This document shows, in pieces, positions 47,516-57,764 of a stretch of 64,000 bases of DNA. The translations under genes and the position numbers were made by a program. The DNA is from Shinella sp. UYSO24. GTDB lineage: Bacteria > Pseudomonadota > Alphaproteobacteria > Rhizobiales > Rhizobiaceae. Below the pieces are notes generated by a model. That model was given only the letters and a program-made list of their open reading frames with translations. It ran no database searches and was not told the origin of the DNA. The stretch lies in contig CABHNZ010000013.1 in the NCBI GenBank assembly GCA_902167985.1, positions 115,911-179,910 of the forward strand. The letters are read 5' to 3'. Position 1 is the first letter of the stretch. The number at the start of each line of letters is the position of its first letter.

Positions 47516-48315
47516 CGCAGCGCCCCTTCCGGCAGATGGATGACGGCCCGGCCGAAGGGCATGGCGACGGTGCGGATGCCGTAGACGGCCTCGACCTTGT
47601 CCTCCGTCAGCACCTCCGCGGGCTTGCCCTCGGCCGCGACGCGGCCATCCGACATCAGGATGATCCGGTCGGCATAGAGGCTTGCATGAGTAAGATCATG
47701 CAGCACCGCCACAACCGCGCGGCCGGTCCGTGCTTGCCCCCGCGCCACTTCAAGCAGGGCATATTGATGCTTGAGATCGAGATGGTTGGTCGGTTCGTCG
47801 AGCAGCAGGATGTTCGTATCCTGGGCAAGCGTCATCGCCATGCGGCAGCGCTGCAACTGGCCGCCGGAGAGTTCACCGACGCGCCGGTCTGCAAGCGCCT
47901 CGATATCCATGCGCCGCATGGCATCGTCAATATGGCGCCGGTCGTCAGGCGTGTCGCGCCGCAGCCAGCCCTCGTGGGCGAAGCGGCCGAGGCCGACGAG
48001 ATCACGGATGATCATGCCCTCGGGCGCTTCGTTGGATTGCGACAGCATGGCCAGCCGGCGGGCGAGTTTTCGTCTGGGCAGCGAAGTTAGGGCATCGTCA
48101 CCGAGAAGGACGCGTCCAGCGGTTGGCCTGACGAGACCGGCCATCAGCTTCAGGACCGTGCTCTTGCCGCAGCCGTTCGGCCCGACCACGGCAAGCATTT
48201 CGCCGGGTCGCACCGTAAACGAGACGTCCGTCAGGACCGGGCTGGCCGCATAGCCGAAGCTGACCCGGTCAAGCCGCAATGCGGCGTCTCGCAGTGTTGA
48301 GCCGGCCATCTCCAC
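47512..48315 (-). CDS. FecE/FhuC-type siderophore ABC ATPase, second operon
   Basis: This 267-residue ATPase is intact. Walker A AVVGPNGCGKST, signature ELSGGQLQRCRMAMTLA, Walker B ILLLDEPTNHLDL and HDLTHASLYADRIILM all match the iron-siderophore class (FhuC/FepC/FecE). Unlike the fhuC of the first operon it keeps the catalytic Glu. It starts MEMAGSTLRDAALRL, four bases after the receptor stop. It could in principle serve both transporters, which would explain tolerance of the fhuC decay; that is inference. Confidence 0.94.
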   Translation of the reverse strand: MEMAGSTLRDAALRLDRVSFGYAASPVLTDVSFTVRPGEMLAVVGPNGCGKSTVLKLMAGLVRPTAGRVLLGDDALTSLPRRKLARRLAMLSQSNEAPEGMIIRDLVGLGRFAHEGWLRRDTPDDRRHIDDAMRRMDIEALADRRVGELSGGQLQRCRMAMTLAQDTNILLLDEPTNHLDLKHQYALLEVARGQARTGRAVVAVLHDLTHASLYADRIILMSDGRVAAEGKPAEVLTEDKVEAVYGIRTVAMPFGRAVIHLPEGALR

Positions 48316-48319
48316 CGCG

Positions 48320-50711
48320 TCAGAAACTCGCCTTGAGGGAGGCCATCACATTGATCGGCTTGCCGGCATAATTGTCGGTGCTGCTTGCGGTGGTCTCGAT
48401 ATAGCGCTGGTTGGTCAGGTTTCGGCCGACCAGCGAGAAATCGAGATGCTCGTTGATCTTGTAGGACAGTGACGCATCCAGGCGGTAGTAGCCGTCGACG
48501 AAGAAGCTGTTTTCGAGATCGCCATAGCGCTTGCCGACGGCGGTGACACCGGTGCCGAGTTTCAGACCTTCAAGCTTTCCATCCTGAAATTCGTAGGTCG
48601 TCCACAGGCTGCCGCTCCAGTGCGGCGTGCCGGTCAGCCGGTTGCCGATGATCGATGCATCGCCATCCTTCGTCACTTCCGCGTCGAGATAGCCGAGCGA
48701 GCCGATGACTTTCCAGGCGGAGGTGATCTCGCCCGTCACATCCACTTCGAAGCCGCGCGAACGCTGCTGCCCCGTCAGGCGCGAGTAATCCTCGCCGGGC
48801 ACCGAGACGGCAACATTGTTCTTGGTGATCTGGAACACCGAGAGGGTCGCCGAAAGACGGTCGGGAATAATCTCGGCCTTCACACCGGCCTCGATCTGCC
48901 AGCCTTTTCCGGGTCGAGCGGCGAATTGTCTTCGCCGAGCCCGCTCTGCGGCATAAAGCTCGTGGCATAGCTGGTGTAAAAGGAAAGCGCCTCCACCGGC
49001 TGGTAGACGACGCCCGCCCGCCAGGTCAGCGCGCCATCGTTCATCGACGGCGTGGGATCGCCAGCGCGGGTGGTCGTATCCTGATCGAAATAGTCGTAGC
49101 GCAGCCCGGCCAGAAGCTTCCACTGGTCGGTCAGGTCCACCTGGTCCTGCAGATAGACCGAGGTCGCGACCATGTCCTGCGTATAGTCAAGAAGCCCGCT
49201 CGTCGCCGTCATCGGCGCGCCGTAGACCGGATCGTATATGTCGATCGGTGCGATATTGCCGCGCTCGCGCCAGAAATCCAGGCTTGAGCGCACATGTTCG
49301 ACGCCGGCTAGCACGGTATGGCCGATATCGCCGGTCTCGAAGGTCATTACCGTCTCGAGCTGCAGATCGAGATTGGTCAGATCCTGCGTGCGGTGATTGT
49401 AGCGGCGATTGAGCGTGCGGCCATCATCGTCAAGCCCCCGGTAATCGATGCCGCGGTCATGCGCGAGCGATCGCGTATAACGAACCGAGCCGCGGAATTT
49501 CAGCCAGTCCAGCGCTTGGCGCTCGGCGGTCAGCGCCACCTGCGTCTTGTGGCTGTTGACCATCGACCAATCTTCGCCAAGGAAACGATCATAGGGGATG
49601 TGGATCTTGCCGTCGTCGCTGACGATCAGGCCGCGGTCATAGGGCTGGTTCTGGTGCGTATGGCTGACGCTCAGATTGACGGTCGTATCGACATCGGGCG
49701 TCCACTTGAGGACACCGCCGACATATTGCCTCTTGCTTGCGCGGCGCTCCTCGACAAAGCCTGGTCATACTGGGCGGCACCGGTGATGCGGCCGGTCAGT
49801 GTGCCGTCGTCGTTGAGCGGGCCGCTTGCCGTCGCCTCGGCGCGGCGGAAGCCGTAGCTGCCGACCTGCGTTTTGGCCTCCGCCGTCGGCTCATCGGTGG
49901 GCTGGCGGGTGACGATGTTGATGAGGCCGCCCGGCTGGCCGCGACCATAGAGAACGGAGGCCGGGCCCTTCAGAACTTCGACGCGCTCGATGCCGGCCAT
50001 GTCGGGTTCCGTGCTGTATTCCGGGTTGTTCGCGGCACCATCCAGCATCACGCCATCCACCGCATAGCTGTTGGATGTGAAGCCGCGGGACATGTAGGAG
50101 GATGCGCGATTGGCGGATGTGGCGCTTTCGCGGACATTCGAGACGTTTTCGAGAGCTTCCGACAGGCTCGTCGCCTGCTGGTCTTCGAGAACGCTGCGCT
50201 TCACCACCTGGATCGATTGAGGCACGTCGCGCAGCGGCGTATCGGTCTTGGTGCCGACAGAGCTTTCGCGCGCGTCATAGCTTCCCGGCGCATCGCCGCT
50301 GCTGAGCACGATCGGCTGGAGGGCCGTTGCGTCATTGGCGCCGGCCGCCACCGTCCCGGAACCGGTCGCAATGATCGTAATCGTGTCGTTGGCGCCGAAT
50401 GTATAGCCCAGTCCTGTGCCGGAAAGGAGTTCCCGAAGAGCTTCCCGGTCCTGCAGCTGGCCTTGAACGCTGCGGCTCATCGCAGCCGGGGGCAGGGTTC
50501 CGTCATAGACGATGTTGGCACCGGTCACTGCCGAATAGCGGACAAGCGCTGAAGCGACGGACTGGCTCGGAATGCTGAAGGCATGTGAGGCGCCGGCATC
50601 CTGTGCCTGTCCTGCGGTTGTCGCTGCCAGCCAACCGAACAATGCAAGCGCCGTACCTTTTGCCAGACGATTTGAAAGTGCACGGCCATGAAACTCGATC
50701 TTACGCGTCAT
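48320..50711 (-). CDS. TonB-dependent siderophore receptor, second operon (two frameshifts)
   Basis: Start ATG 50711 (MTRKIEFHGRAL) follows GGGGGCAAAAGAGA. After the signal peptide (ending near AGQAQ) comes the short N-terminal signalling domain HAFSIPSQSVASALVRYSA. Plug motifs are DTPLRDVPQSIQVVKRSVLE and GRGQPGGLINIVTRQP. Breaks at 49754-49759 and 48903-48904 each need one base, joining FVEERRASKRQYVGG and DPEKGWQIEAGVK. The corrected length is 797 residues, ending NVMASLKASF. The barrel pattern YLQDQVDLTDQWKLLAGLRYD is typical. The siderophore is unknown. Confidence 0.9.
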
Positions 50712-50811
50712 TCTCTTTTGCCCCCGCAAACATCAGATTTTCCGGCTCCTCCCAAAACCGGTCCTCATCTTTACGATTGGCAGACGCAAAAACCTGAGTG
50801 TCGAAGGCAAA

Positions 50812-51747
50812 TTATTTTCTGGCCGAGACGATAGTCAGAAGCGAGGTGTAATTCTGCAACGAGACGGGCAGTCCTTGTTGCAGCGTCGTGTCGATGTCGT
50901 CGATGTCGTTGAGATCAAGGATCGCGGTAACCCGTCGGGCGGCAAGCGCGCGGTCGACGATGACGAGCCGCCCCTTTCTCCAGCGGTTCACCTCGGCGAT
51001 GATTTCGCCAAGCGGCCTTGCCAAGAAGATCAGTTGCCGGTCGCGCCATCGAAGACGGTTGTCCGCATCGCCCTTGGCAATATCGCCGAGCCTGCCGCCT
51101 TCCCAGTCGATCGCGTCACCCTCGCGAAGATCGACGCTGCGGCCGCCGGCCTCCACCCTGACATGGTGTTCGGTCACCGCGATGGTCGTGCGCTCCGGTG
51201 CGATGGAGACGGAATAGGCGGTGCCGAGCGCGGTTGCCTTGACGCTGCCGGCTTCGACAAGGAAGGGACGGGCGCTGTCTGGCGCAACCGTAAAATAGGC
51301 CTCGCCGCCATGCAGCACGATACGGCGCAGCGACGGTGTGAAGTCGACCGAGATCGCGCTTGCCGCGCCAAGTTCGACATGGGAGCCGTCCGCAAGTGTC
51401 AGGCTGCGCATCTCGCCGGTGCCTGTCGAGAAATCGGGACGTGTCGACAAGGTCCAGGCGGTTCCGCCGGCGCCGGCCAGTAGAATGATACCGCTGGTCA
51501 TCTTCAGCACGCTGCGGCGAGACCGGGCCCCTTCGGTCTTTGTCGGCTCCAGCGCGGCACCGCTCCAGAGCTGTTCGATGCGGGCATAGGCCTGCGCATT
51601 TCTCTCGTCTGTGAGAAGCCAGGCGCGGAAGCGCTCGTAATCCTCCGGCGGCGTGTTGTCATCGAGGAGCAGCGCAAACCATGTCGCTGCCTCATGCGTC
51701 CGTTCGGAAGCCTGGGTCTTTTGATCCCTGTCCGGAAGATCGTTCAT
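50812..51747 (-). CDS. fecR: FecR-type regulator, second operon
   Basis: MNDLPDRDQKTQASER at 51747 is the likely start; the frame is open to 51789. The sigma-binding N-terminus reads AATWFALLLDDNTPPEDYERFRAWL. A membrane segment with SRRSVLKMTSGIILLAGAGG follows, then the FecR domain: RSLTLADGSHVELGAASAI, RRIVLHGGEAYFTV and FLARPLGEIIAEVNRW. 311 residues, intact. It lies between sigma factor and receptor, as in the first operon. Confidence 0.93.
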   Translation of the reverse strand: MNDLPDRDQKTQASERTHEAATWFALLLDDNTPPEDYERFRAWLLTDERNAQAYARIEQLWSGAALEPTKTEGARSRRSVLKMTSGIILLAGAGGTAWTLSTRPDFSTGTGEMRSLTLADGSHVELGAASAISVDFTPSLRRIVLHGGEAYFTVAPDSARPFLVEAGSVKATALGTAYSVSIAPERTTIAVTEHHVRVEAGGRSVDLREGDAIDWEGGRLGDIAKGDADNRLRWRDRQLIFLARPLGEIIAEVNRWRKGRLVIVDRALAARRVTAILDLNDIDDIDTTLQQGLPVSLQNYTSLLTIVSARK

Positions 51748-51831
51748 CGCATATCCCGATTGCCAACCGTTCTTATAGACGAGCGGCAATGCCCAAAACC
51801 GGGGTCGAAACGGCCCGGAAGAAAAATAAAT

Positions 51832-52344
51832 CTATTGCTCTTGCTGCCGGAACGCTTCGAGGCGCTCCAGGGCGACGACCATATGGCTGAAAACGGTCTT
51901 GGGCGATATGCCGAGCCGCTCGCCGATCTCCACATAGGTCATGCCTTCGATCCGCGCGAGTACGAAGACTTCGCGCGCTCGTGGCGGAAGAGCGGCAATG
52001 GCATCCGAGAGTGTCTGAAGCTTTTGCGCCGCAATCGCCCGATGTTCCGGCGAGGGCGCGGTGTCAGCCATGAATTCCAGCATTTCGACGCCGTCGATAA
52101 ACGGCGCGATCCGCTCCCGACGCTTGAAGTCGATGGCGAGATTGCGGCCGGTGCGGACCACATAGCCGGACAGCATGGCGGACTGCGGCAATTGCGCCCG
52201 GCGTTCCCAGAGTCGAACGAACGTATCCTGTACAAGGTCTTCCGCCGCAGCCGGCGAGCGTACCAGCCTTGCGATCGATAGATGCAGATGCTTGCGCAGT
52301 CGCAGGAATACCGTCAGCAGATCTTGAGAATAGGCCCTCTCCAT
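51832..52344 (-). CDS. fecI: FecI-type ECF sigma factor, second operon
   Basis: I take ATG 52344 (MERAYSQDLLTVFL); the frame is open to 52461 but the extra residues do not look like a sigma factor. Region 2 is SPAAAEDLVQDTFVRLWERR, and region 4 is ALPPRAREVFVLARIEGMTYVEIGERLGISPKTVFSH. 170 residues, intact. A TGA-N9-TCA iron box sits directly before the start. No clear ribosome site is visible, possibly because the box overlaps it. Confidence 0.92.
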   Translation of the reverse strand: MERAYSQDLLTVFLRLRKHLHLSIARLVRSPAAAEDLVQDTFVRLWERRAQLPQSAMLSGYVVRTGRNLAIDFKRRERIAPFIDGVEMLEFMADTAPSPEHRAIAAQKLQTLSDAIAALPPRAREVFVLARIEGMTYVEIGERLGISPKTVFSHMVVALERLEAFRQQEQ

Positions 52345-52346
52345 GA

Positions 52347-52361
52347 TGATTGGAATTATCA
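52347..52361 (-). promoter_or_regulatory. RirA-type iron-responsive operator before second fecI
   Basis: TGA (52347-52349), nine bases, TCA (52359-52361), with the dyad extending to TGAT/ATCA. It touches the start codon region of fecI. It matches the RirA iron-responsive operator pattern, but the dyad is shorter than at 44311, so support comes mainly from position and from the parallel with the first operon. Confidence 0.5.
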
Positions 52362-52726
52362 GCGATCCCAGAGGCTGACAATTCCGGGTCAAGAAAATAC
52401 TACATCTTTTATCAGGTTTTCCTCCCGACAGTGCCGTCCAAACCGGGTATCCGCCGGACAAGGATCCTCCGGTGGATTTTTCCGGATATGGCTGACAGGC
52501 AGTGGGGGCTTTTTCTAGTTAAGGGCTTTCAGGGGGGCGAACGTGACTGTGGTGTCATCTGCTGCAGTCAGATGTTGCCTTCAGGAACCCTGTACACCTT
52601 GTTCAGCATAGCCGTATTTACGGTCAGCCTGCCATGCGAGACGTCGGGCAAGTCGCTTGAAGGGGGCTAGACCTGAGGCTCTGCCTACATAAGGGAATAA
52701 GCAACAGAACCGCAGGCCGTAGCGCA
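52362..52726. other. Intergenic stretch upstream of second fecI
   Basis: About 365 bases. The promoter of the second siderophore operon should lie here. A further dyad TGAC-N8-GTCA (52376-52391) does not fit the N9 spacing. No gene with recognisable sequence was found. Confidence 0.45.
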
Positions 52727-53037
52727 TTGACTGATCAGAGATACTTCAAGTTTGATGGGGATGATCTTGAAACTATCCATCGGTCGGTCATACGCTGGTG
52801 TGCGTCGAAGGCATCGAAATTACGCACGCGATTGCGCTCATCGCTGCAAGGCAGGCCTTCACGATCTATAACGGAGAAATGCAGGAGGAGGAGCTTGCCG
52901 CTTATTTCGAACGGGCCGGATACTTTTTCACGGCCACGATACCCATTTCCCGGTCGAGTTTCTTCTTGGCAAGCTTACGGATGCGGCGCACGCCTTCCGC
53001 CTTTTCGCGGGCGCGCTTGACGGATGGCTTTTCGTAA
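52727..53037 (+). CDS. Possible small acidic protein antisense to rpsU end
   Basis: Two overlapping frames look like one small protein: MTDQRYFKFDGDDLETIH, then, one base off near 52790, HTLVCVEGIEITHAIALIAARQ and FTIYNGEMQEEELAAYFERAGYF. The second part has a plausible soluble-protein look. However it runs into the 3' end of rpsU on the other strand, where its later codons look like shadow sequence, so its real stop may be near 52925 after another missing base. I do not recognise a family. Confidence 0.35.
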
Positions 53038-53141
53038 TATTCGCGCTGGCGCATTTCGCGCAGAACACCTTCTCGCTGCAGCTTCTTTTTGAGAACGCGA
53101 AGCGCCTGATCAACATTGTTGTCGCGGACAAGTATCTGCAC
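52902..53141 (-). CDS. rpsU: Ribosomal protein S21 paralogue
   Basis: S21 is a small basic protein of the 30S subunit. The 79-residue product starts at GTG 53141 after GAGGAATATCC and reads MQILVRDNNVDQALRVLKKKL with KPSVKRAREKAEGVRRIRKLAKKKL, the S21 pattern. The middle part (QREGVLREMRQREYYEKP) and the C-terminus (MGIVAVKKYPARSK) differ from the main rhizobial S21. Rhizobia often have more than one rpsU. Finding one in an accessory region suggests a stress- or condition-specific copy. Intact. Confidence 0.92.
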   Translation of the reverse strand: MQILVRDNNVDQALRVLKKKLQREGVLREMRQREYYEKPSVKRAREKAEGVRRIRKLAKKKLDREMGIVAVKKYPARSK

Positions 53142-53413
53142 GGATATTCCTCAAATGTAGGATGATTGCTGACGCAACGCATTGCCTGATATTCCCAGTC
53201 TTGGCAATACGCCACGCGATCTACCTGATAGCGCTTTATATCGCGGCTGGCATTTTGCCGGTCGCCATCGGCATTACGCGAAGCCCGGTATGGCACGGGC
53301 GATGAAGACACTCCGCAGCGTGGCCGTCTTGGGCGGGCATAAAGCACCGCCGCGGCAAAATTGCCTTCCGATGGCTCAAGTGCCTCGTTAACATGTCATT
53401 GCACACCGGGTAC

Positions 53414-53890
53414 TCAGGAAAAATCGTCGAAATCGATCGGTACCGAGAACCCGACCTTTACCCGGTCCATGACCACCATTGTCTTGAAACCCTTGATGTC
53501 TGGGTTCTCATAGAAGAACTTGCGGGTAAAACCTTCATAGTCTTCCATGCTGCGGGCCGTCACGATCAAGACGAAATCGGAATCGCCAGTCACATAGTAG
53601 CCGTTCATGACCTCCGGTGTCTGGCGAATGGATTGCTTGAAGCGATCGACGATATCTGCCCGTTCGCGCTCCAGTGAAACAAGCACCAGCATCGCAATCG
53701 GCCGGCCGATGGTCTTCGGCTTGACGACCGACACATCCGCTTCGATGACGCCTTCCTCACGCAGTCGCTTCATCCGCCGTTGCACGGCGGTTGCGGAAAG
53801 GCCGACCATTGCGCCGAGTTCCTCAGTGCTGTGACGATTATGCGATTGGAGGATATTGAGAAGGCGGGCATCGAGCCTGTCGAGCTGCAT
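53414..53890 (-). CDS. Lrp/AsnC-family transcriptional regulator
   Basis: This is 158 residues. The N-terminal helix-turn-helix (DARLLNILQSHNRHSTEELGAMVGLSATAVQRRMKRL) is followed by the RAM ligand-binding domain (ERADIVDRFKQSI, VMNGYYVTGDSDFVLIV, FKTMVVMDRVKVGFSVPI). Such regulators sense amino acids as octamers or dimers. It is divergent from the aldehyde dehydrogenase operon, with 135 bases between, so it most likely controls that operon and itself. Intact. Confidence 0.94.
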   Translation of the reverse strand: MQLDRLDARLLNILQSHNRHSTEELGAMVGLSATAVQRRMKRLREEGVIEADVSVVKPKTIGRPIAMLVLVSLERERADIVDRFKQSIRQTPEVMNGYYVTGDSDFVLIVTARSMEDYEGFTRKFFYENPDIKGFKTMVVMDRVKVGFSVPIDFDDFS

Positions 53891-53918
53891 GGGGAAGATC
53901 CGCAGGATTCCTGTTTCT

Positions 53919-53945
53919 GATGATCAAAAAAAGCCGAAAATCATC
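53919..53945. promoter_or_regulatory. Inverted repeat in Lrp-aldehyde dehydrogenase intergenic region
   Basis: GATGAT (53919-53924) and ATCATC (53940-53945) form a dyad with a 15-base AT-rich spacer, 29 bases from the Lrp start, in an AT-rich divergent promoter region. Lrp/AsnC proteins bind AT-rich imperfect dyads, so this is a candidate operator. The short arms make it uncertain. Confidence 0.35.
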
Positions 53946-54025
53946 TTATTTGCAAGATATATCGCAGATTATATGCTTCATCCTGCTCTTAGGCTTTCGT
54001 CATCCGCCACCAATGACGAGCTGAG

Positions 54026-55511
54026 ATGTTGAACACCATACCGACGACGCGCCATGCTCTGCAGCACTTGGGTGATCCATGCCTGCTACGCAGCGCGCCT
54101 TACGTTGACGGCGCTTGGTGCACATCCGGCGCTTCGACGGCCGTGACTGATCCCTCCACCGGTGATGCCATCGCGCAGGTCAGCGATTGCGACGCGGCAT
54201 TGCTGGAAAAGGCAATTCTGGCCGCAAGTCAGGCCTTTCCCGCCTGGCGCGGGCTGATGGCCGGTGAGCGTGGAAGGATCCTGCACCGTTGGGCCAGCCT
54301 CATCCGTGAGCATCTGCACGACCTGGCGGTGATCCTGACCGCCGAGCAGGGCAAGCCGCTCAGCGAAGCGAAGGCGGAAATTCTCTATGGCGTGGGTTTC
54401 ATCGAGTGGTTCGCTGCCGAAGGCGAGCGCGCATATGGCGAGACAATTCCTACGCACAAGCCGTCAAGCCGGCTCTTCGTCTCCATGCAGCCTGTCGGCG
54501 TCAGCGCCGCAGTGACGCCGTGGAACTTCCCGAGTGCGATGATTGCGCGCAAGGCCGCAGCAGCGCTTGCCGCGGGCTGCCCGATCATCGTCAAACCGGC
54601 GACAGAGACACCACTTTCCGCCCTGGCACTGGCCGAGCTTGCCCATCGTGCGGGCTTTACTGCAGGGGTTTTTCAGGTCGTCACCGGAGAGCCCAAGCTG
54701 CTGACGGATGGCTTGCTCGATGATGAACGCGTCAGAGCCTTCAGCTTTACGGGATCCACGGAGGTCGGCCGGCTGCTGCTCGAGAAGGCTGCCCGGACGG
54801 TGAAGAAGGTATCGATGGAACTGGGCGGCCATGCCCCGTTCATCGTCTTCGACGATGCAGATCTTGCCGAAGCGGTGGAGGGCTGCATCGCCGCAAAATT
54901 CGCCACATCAGGGCAGGACTGCCTCGCAGCCAACAGGATCTATGTGCAGGACGCGATCTACGACGCTTTTGTCGAACGTTTGCGGGCGCGCATCCAGTGC
55001 CTGCAGGTTGGCCCCGGCCTCCAGCCGGGGGTCGATATCGGCCCCATGACGAAGGCTTCCGTCGTCGAGAAATGCCGGGTCCACATGGCTGATGCCGTCG
55101 CCAAGGCGCCCGCATGCTGGTCGGTGATTTGCCGACGCCGGCTTCGGGTAATTTCGTGAAGCCGACACTGCTTGCCGATGTCACCCACGACATGCTGATC
55201 GCGACCGAGGAAACATTCGGTCCGGTAGCCCCCGTTCTGCGCTTCAAGAGCGAAGACGAGGTGAGGGCGCTCGCCAATGCAAGCGAGATGGGGCTTGCAG
55301 CCTATGTCTACACGCGTGACGTCGGGCGCGCCATGCGCCTTTCGGATGCGCTCGAATACGGCATGGTCGGCGTCAACACGCCATCCTTCACCGGTGCGCC
55401 GATCCCCTTTGGCGGGTGGAAGCAATCGGGTCTCGGCCGGGAAGCTCCCGCCATGGCCTGCAGGAATTCATGGAACTGAAATATGTCTGCTTTGGCGGCC
55501 TTGCCGCGTAA
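54026..55511 (+). CDS. gabD: Succinate-semialdehyde dehydrogenase-like aldehyde dehydrogenase (two frameshifts)
   Basis: It oxidises an aldehyde, probably a semialdehyde, to the acid with NAD(P)+. Features: PWNFPSAMIARKAAAALAAGCPIIVKP, FTGSTEVGRLLLEKAA, VSMELGGHAPFIVFDDAD with the catalytic Glu, and SGQDCLAANRIYV with the catalytic Cys. Breaks at 55105-55106 and 55444 each need one G, giving AKGARMLVGDLP and GREGSRHGLQEFMELKY. The corrected product is 495 residues, as for GabD. It opens an operon with an aminotransferase, so it may act on the semialdehyde that enzyme makes. Exact substrate is not fixed by sequence. Confidence 0.88.
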
Positions 55512-55521
55512 GGAAATGATC

Positions 55522-56920
55522 ATGACGAATATCGCCGAAATTGCCGAGATGGATCGCAGGACGGTTCTTCACCCGTTCACCTACCTGAAGGATTATGCGC
55601 AGGGCACTGACGATCCCACCATCATGGAAACCGGCAAGGGCGTACGCATTCAGGATGCGACCGGCCGCGAATATATCGACGGTTTCGCCGGGCTTATTGC
55701 GTGAACATTGGCTACGGCCGTACCGAAGTGGCCGAAGCGATTGCCCGCCAGGCCTACAAGCTGGCCTATTATCACTCCTACGCAGCCCATACGACCGAAG
55801 AGCTGGCGCGCCTCTCCGACCGCCTGGTCAGAATGGCGCCGGGTGATATGTCGAAGGTCTTTTATGGTCTCTCGGGGTCCGACGCCAATGAGACCCAGGC
55901 CAAGATCGTCTGGTATTACAATAACCTGCGCGGCAAGCCGCAGAAGAAGAAGATCATCGCACGCGAGCGCGGCTACCATGGCTGCTCCGTCGTGTCCGGT
56001 TCGATGACGGGCCTCAGCTTCTACCACGATCATATGGATCTGCCTGTTTCCGGCATCCTGCGCACCGGCGTGCCGCACTTCTATCGCGGCGCGCTTCCGG
56101 GCGAGACCGAAGAGGCTTTTTCTCAGCGCAGGGCAGACGAGCTGGAGGCCCTCATCCTCGCGGAAGGTCCGGACACGGTCGGCGCCTTCATTGCGGAACC
56201 GGTCCTTGGCACAGGCGGCATCACGCCTCCGCCGGCAGGTTACTGGCCCAAGATCCAGGCGGTGCTGGACAAGTATGACGTGCTGCTGATCGCCGACGAG
56301 GTGATCTGCGGGTTCGGGCGTACCGGAGCCATGTTCGGATCGGACCTCTATGGCATGAAGCCCGATCTCGTCACCGTTGCAAAGGGCCTGACATCGGCTT
56401 ACGTGCCGCTCTCGGCTTCGATCGTTTCGAAGAAGGTCTATGATGTCATGGAGGAGGCGACACCTCTGGTCGGTTCCTTCTCTCACGGCTACACCTATTC
56501 GGGCCATCCAATCGGTGCGGCGGCCGCCAATGCGGTGCTCGACATCGTTGAGCGCGAAGACCTGGCAAACCAGGCGGCCAAGAAGGGAGCTTACCTTATC
56601 AAGAGCCTCAAGGCTGCATTCGACCAGAACCCGATCGTCGGCGAAGTTCGTGGCGTCGGCATGCTGGCAGCGGTCGAGTTCGTTTCTGATCGCGAAAGCA
56701 AGGCGATGTTCGATCCGGCGCTGAAGGTCGAGGCCGGATTTCGCAGGCGGCTCGCAACCGCAACCTGATCGCGCGGGCGATGCCGCATGGTGACATCCTC
56801 GGCTTTGCGCCGCCGCTGGTCATGACCGAATCCGAGATCGACGAGATGGTTTCGATCGCCAAGGCCTCCGTTGATGAAGTGCTGAAGGAACTCGACGCCC
56901 AGGGGGCGGTAGCCGGTTGA
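55522..56920 (+). CDS. Class III PLP aminotransferase (two frameshifts)
   Basis: This omega-aminotransferase moves an amino group from an amine or omega-amino acid to a keto acid. MTNIAEIAEMDRRTVLHPFTY starts after AAGGAAATGATC. Features: GLSGSDANETQAKIVWYYNN, ARERGYHGCSVVSGSMTG, VLLIADEVICGFGRTG and LVTVAKGLTSAYVPLSA with the PLP lysine. Breaks at 55694-55695 (TT) and 56737-56738 (GG) each need one base; the product is then 466 residues ending with VDEVLKELDAQGAVAG. Candidates include putrescine, GABA or beta-alanine aminotransferase. It is coupled to the following ATPase by TGATG. Confidence 0.88.
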
Positions 56921-57728
56921 TGGAAGAACGCGCAACTGGAGAATTCGTCCCCATGCGGCCTGTTCTCAAGGTGCATGATCTCGTCAAGACATTCGGCGCC
57001 ACCAGGGTTCTCGATGGTGTCGGCTTCCGCATGGATCAGGGGGAGGTTATCTCCCTGATCGGCTCTTCGGGTTGTGGCAAGAGCACGGCTCTTCGTTGCG
57101 TCAACTTTCTCGAAACGCCGACATCGGGGCAGATCGAGGTCATGGATGATGCCATCTCGGTGAGTTGCAACGAGCGCGGTGAAAGCACCGTCGTCAATGC
57201 CGTCAATATTCCTCGGTTTCGACGCCAGATCGGCATGGTCTTCCAGAATTTCAATCTCTGGCCGCACCGAACGGTTCTTGAAAACGTTACCGAGGCGCTG
57301 ATCTACGTTCTCAAGCTCGAGAGGAAGGAGGCGGTAGACGTCGCCCTCTCGGCACTGGCGAAGGTCGGCATGGCAGATTTTCGCGATCGGTATCCGCAGA
57401 GGCTTTCCGGCGCCAGCAGCAACGCGTGGCAATTGCCCGTGTGCTGGCCATGCGCCCGAAGCTGATGCTGTTCGACGAGCCGACCTCCGCTCTGGATCCG
57501 GAGCTCGTCGGTGAGGTTTTGAAAGTCATCCGGCAGCTTGCGGCGGAAGGTGCGACCATTCTTCTGGTTACACATGAGATGCGCTTCGCCCGCGATGTTT
57601 CGAACCGAATGATATTCCTGCAAAAGGGTCGCCTTGAGCAGGATGATACGCCGGAGGAACTGTTTCGAAATCCCGCCTCAGAAGCGGTGAAGCGGTTTCT
57701 TTCCAGCGTCATGCCGGCCGCAGCCTAA
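56920..57728 (+). CDS. Polar amino acid ABC transporter ATPase (one-base frameshift)
   Basis: HisP/GlnQ-class ATPase, 269 residues after correction. Walker A LIGSSGCGKST, Q-loop GMVFQNFNLWPHRTVLENV, signature LSGGQQQRVAIARVLA (restored by one G near 57412), Walker B LMLFDEPTSALDPELVG and the H-loop LLVTHEMRFARDVSN. The N-terminus extends about 13 residues before MRPVLKVHDL. It lies upstream of its binding protein and permeases in the same operon. Confidence 0.92.
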
Positions 57729-57764
57729 GAGCGGCCACTCTAGAACCATAAAAGGGGTAACAGA

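Noticed and set aside
52376..52391. TGAC-N8-GTCA as a further iron box
   Set aside because: The spacing between TGA and TCA is ten, not nine, and a properly spaced motif lies nearer to fecI.
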